DNA from: an uncultured Bacilli bacterium | GTDB lineage: Bacteria; Bacillota_I; Bacilli_A; RF39; UBA660 | Direction of reading: 5' to 3' | Length of the DNA: 6,261 bases | Assembly: GCA_949879835.1 (NCBI GenBank) | Contig: CATLBU010000044.1 | Location: forward strand, 1-6,261 | Part shown: positions 6,149-6,261 of the stretch, one piece after another | How the letters are laid out: each line of letters opens with the position of its first letter | Position numbering within the stretch: position 1 is the stretch's first letter | The notes under the pieces: model-generated | The model's input: only the letters and a program-made list of their open reading frames with translations | What the model was told of the DNA's origin: nothing | Database searches by the model: none | Position numbers and translations under genes: made by a program

Positions 6149-6260
6149 AATACCATGTTTTTCTAGTCCTTCTATCATATTTCTTTTTTCCTAATAGAGA
6201 TTTAAAAATCTCTTTTATAACTAAAATAAAAATCTCTACTATAAAAATTCTTGTTTGTAT
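6120..6260 (-). CDS. Possible C-terminal fragment of a membrane protein, cut by the window edge
   Basis: On the minus strand one frame is open from the right window edge for 46 codons to a TGA at 6120-6122. The product begins with a hydrophobic stretch (IFIVEIFILVIKEIF) followed by a strongly basic, aromatic tail (LLGKKKYDRRTRKTWYYFDK). This is the pattern of a last membrane segment with a positive cytoplasmic end. No start codon lies in the window, so it would be partial. It would converge on the ATPase-nuclease gene across the terminator at 5890-5928, which fits that element's two-way form. Against it: the DNA is as AT-rich as the spacers, the frame is short, two of its stretches contain the repeated AAAAATCTCT, and no family is recognised. 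Confidence 0.3.
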   Translation of the reverse strand: MQTRIFIVEIFILVIKEIFKSLLGKKKYDRRTRKTWYYFDKMHYFI

Positions 6261-6261
6261 A

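Noticed and set aside
6102..6176. Minus-strand mini-ORF of 23 codons starting MIEGLEKHG
   Set aside because: The only upstream purine run (AGGA) is about 11 nt away and weak, and the overlapping longer frame at 6120-6260 has a more protein-like product.
6195..6238. Mutually exclusive hairpins using the repeated AAAAATCTCT (6196-6202 with 6207-6213, or 6195-6203 with 6230-6238), like an attenuator
   Set aside because: Both stems are A-T dominated, no leader gene is visible on the plus strand, and the repeat is explained as well by the minus-strand frame encoding VEIF and KEIF.

Overview
The window is very AT-rich DNA from a low-GC Gram-positive bacterium. The best guess is a gut-type Clostridia of the Lachnospiraceae kind. 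This rests on the base composition, AAGGAG-type ribosome binding sites, TATAAT/TG-type promoters, a secreted protein built of Gram-positive cell-wall-binding repeats, and two AAA-ATPase/PD-(D/E)XK proteins in sequence styles typical of Lachnospiraceae. No phage structural gene, transposase, integrase, CRISPR array, tRNA or rRNA was seen.

Layout from left to right: (1) a promoter candidate and a plus-strand gene (111-1685) for a 524-residue AAA-ATPase-like protein with a C-terminal PD-(D/E)XK nuclease domain; (2) a roughly 370-bp AT-rich convergent gap ending in a hairpin at 2007-2038; (3) a minus-strand gene (2054-3859) for a 601-residue exported protein with about ten cell-wall-binding repeats, an inserted segment and an unassigned C-terminus; (4) a roughly 280-bp divergent gap with a possible gene remnant or orphan Shine-Dalgarno site and a strong extended -10 promoter; (5) a plus-strand gene (4141-5832) for a second, 563-residue AAA-ATPase/PD-(D/E)XK protein from another subgroup of the same family; (6) a strong, probably bidirectional terminator at 5890-5928; (7) an AT-rich tail with short direct and inverted repeats, and on the minus strand a possible C-terminal fragment of a gene that enters from the right edge.

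The genes are not an operon: strands alternate (+, -, +, possibly -), and each recognisable gene has its own ribosome binding site, with promoter candidates for the two ATPase genes. No shared pathway can be read from the window. The most notable feature is two intact members of one poorly understood ATPase-nuclease family from different subgroups, on either side of a surface protein gene. Both keep their nucleotide-binding and nuclease motifs, so both look functional. Any role in defence, DNA processing or mobile-element biology is inference only.
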